DNA from: an uncultured Prevotellaceae bacterium
Lineage (GTDB): Bacteria; Bacteroidota; Bacteroidia; Bacteroidales; Bacteroidaceae
DNA length: 53,319 nt
Direction: 5' to 3'
Assembly (NCBI GenBank): GCA_900315105.1
Contig: OMXX01000053.1
Span: forward strand, 1 to 53,319
Made by a program: the position numbers and the translations under genes. Positions 51,697 to 53,319 of the stretch are shown one piece after another. Position 1 is the first letter of the stretch, and every line of letters begins with the position of its first letter. Under the pieces are notes generated by a model that did not search any database, had not been told where the DNA came from, and worked only from the letters and a program-made list of their open reading frames with translations.

Positions 51697-53319
51697 ATGA
51701 AACTGAGATTCTCCATACAATACGGTACACAATGGGGTGAAAACCTACATGTGGTCATTCATTTCATCAGTACCGACGGCACCATCAAACGCAATAATCT
51801 GCTGATGACCACCGACGACGGCTCCTATTGGTCACTGGAGACAGCAGCCCTGGCTTCTGCCCAGCATCCGATAGCCTCCTTCACCTATTATTATCAGGTG
51901 GAGGATGGAGACGGACAGGTGATTCGTCGGGAGTGGACACAGGTGCCCCGTTCTTATCCCTTTGATGCTTCCAAGAGTTACATCTTCCCCGATCAGTGGC
52001 GTGATATCCCCCTGCAGCACCATCTCTATTCCCGTGCCTGTCGGATCACGAACCACATGGCGGTTGATGAGCAGGTGCAACCCATCCGGATGCCGCTCTA
52101 TCGGAAAACGTTGCTCTTCCGTGTGTCTGCCCCCCAACTGGCCAAAGGACAGTCGGTTGCGATTATCGGCAGTCATCCCACGTTAGGCGACTGGAATCCC
52201 ACCCGTTATCTGCGGATGGAATACCTGGGCCAGTGTGAGTGGATGCTCTCGGCGAATGTCGATGCCATCCTGTTGCCGTTGGAATATAAATATGTGATTA
52301 TCGACGACCAGACCAATGAACTGGTGACCTGGGAGGAAGGCGACAACCGTCGGGTGGAACTGAATGTCGGACTCTCTACCCCTGACTCTCAACTCAGGCG
52401 TGATGGTGCTTTATGGTGAGAGTCTCCGTGTGAAGGAACGTACGTGGCGGGCTGCCGGTGTGGTGGTGCCCGTGTTCTCTTTGCGTAGCACCCATTCCTT
52501 TGGTGTGGGTGACTTCGGTGATCTGCGGCGTTTCGTCGACTGGGCAGAAGCCACCGGTATGAAGATCATCCAACTGTTGCCTGTCAACGATACAACCTGT
52601 TCCCGAAACTGGTGCGACTCTTATCCCTATAACATTGTTTCCGCCTTTGCGCTTCATCCGCATTACCTCGATGTCGAGGCTTTGGGAGACTTAAAGAGTA
52701 AGTCGAAGATGACGGCGTATCATCGTCAGCAGCAGGAACTTAATGCACTTCCTTATAGTGACTATGAATTGGTGGATCGTGTTAAGGCAGCCTATGTCCG
52801 TGACGTCTTTGAAGAGCGTGGCCGACAGACGCTTGACTCTAAGGAATACAAGACCTGGTATCAGCAAAACGAGTCATGGCTCGTGATGAGGCAGAACTGA
52901 TCTATTATATCCAGTATCAGTTGCATGTGCAGTTGTTGGCTGCTGCCAACTATGCCCGCTCCAAGGGTATCATCCTGAAGGGCGATGTGCCCATCGGTGT
53001 GAACCGTGACAGTGTGGAAACGGCTACCCATCCCGAACTCTTCAATCTGGACTGCTCTACGGGGGCACCGCCTGATGCCTTCTCACTAAATGGACAGAAC
53101 TGGGGCTTCCCCACCTACAACTGGCATGAGGAACAGCCAGGCAGGAAGAAACGTCATCAAGTCTCACTTCCCGACTGGTTCCAACAGCGCATGAAGTGGA
53201 TGGAGCAGTATTTCGACGCTTTCCGCATCGATCATGTCTTAGGCTTCTTCCGTATCTGGGAGATCCCCCAGGATGCGGTCTTCGGCATCATGGGCCATTT
53301 CTCTCCGGCTATGCCCTTT
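51697..53319 (+). pseudogene. malQ: 4-alpha-glucanotransferase with N-terminal CBM20, broken twice, 3' end outside window
   Basis: A GH77 amylomaltase with starch-binding N-terminus (LRFSIQYGTQWGENL; SVAIIGSHPTLGDWNP and LPLEYKYVI). The first frame ends at a TGA at 52419. From about 52400 the sequence continues in another frame with GVMVLYGESLRVKERTWRAAGVVVPVFSLRS and GVGDFGDLRRFVDWAEATGMKIIQLLPVNDT. After NESWLV (52884) a second change of frame leads to IYYIQYQLHVQLLAAANYARSKG, with a stretch of perhaps 50 residues missing. Catalytic FRIDHVLGFFR is present near 53220. The end is cut by the window. Confidence 0.85.

Noticed and set aside
1..53319. Capsule-locus invertible promoters as in Bacteroides fragilis
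   Set aside because: I looked for inverted repeats flanking single promoters and found only the hip dyads and the island arrays, neither of which has an adjacent recombinase gene.

Overview
The window comes from a member of the Bacteroidota, most likely Prevotella or a close relative. I infer this from repeated sigma-ABfr type promoters (TTTG, about 20 bases, then TAnnTTTG), from Bacteroidota-specific families (LruC-domain lipoprotein, VirE_N/BT4734-type primase-helicase, DUF6078), and from the protein sequences. Most of the 53 kb is one large surface-polysaccharide region. I saw no rRNA, tRNA or CRISPR array.

Layout. 1-17.2 kb is a glycosyltransferase (GT) district in short operons on both strands: a broken GT4 and a broken hexapeptide acetyltransferase, UDP-galactopyranose mutase (glf), four further GT4-type enzymes, six GT2 enzymes, a Stealth-type sugar-phosphate transferase and two membrane acyltransferases that diverge from overlapping start codons. 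17.2-21.1 kb holds an LruC-domain lipoprotein and a three-gene hipB-hipS-hipT toxin system with two operator-like dyads around its promoter. 21.1-22.0 kb is a UbiA-family prenyltransferase. 22.17-25.04 kb is a compact island holding a DUF6078 gene and a VirE-type primase-helicase. It is bounded by mirror-image arrays of TGCATACACT and has three 22-bp-phased GTCCCA-N5-TGGGAC dyads between its genes; this is the most unusual structure in the window. 25.2-27.5 kb is a sialate-esterase-like SGNH hydrolase plus a GT.

From 41.7 down to 27.5 kb on the minus strand runs one long export and assembly operon: a free-standing receiver, an initiating sugar-phosphate transferase with a pseudo-receiver domain, a TolC-like protein, a Wzc/Wzz-like co-polymerase, a Wzy/WaaL-like polymerase or ligase, three GT2 enzymes (two are membrane synthases with QxxRW), Wzm and Wzt, and three more transferases. 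41.8-46.6 kb is a broken xylB followed by the GDP-fucose genes manC-gmd-fcl. 46.7-53.3 kb returns to housekeeping: DedA, a TPR protein, glnS, mltG and a broken malQ.

How it works together: manC-gmd-fcl and glf supply GDP-L-fucose and UDP-galactofuranose. The sugar transferase loads the first sugar-phosphate on undecaprenyl phosphate, the GTs extend it, acyl- and phospho-transferases decorate it, and the Wzm/Wzt, Wzy-like, co-polymerase and TolC-like proteins export and finish it.

Caution: four genes (GT4, acetyltransferase, xylB, malQ) carry small deletions, a 46-bp tandem duplication or frameshifts that look recent. Breakage of housekeeping genes such as malQ and xylB makes assembly error a serious alternative to real decay; read mapping would settle it.
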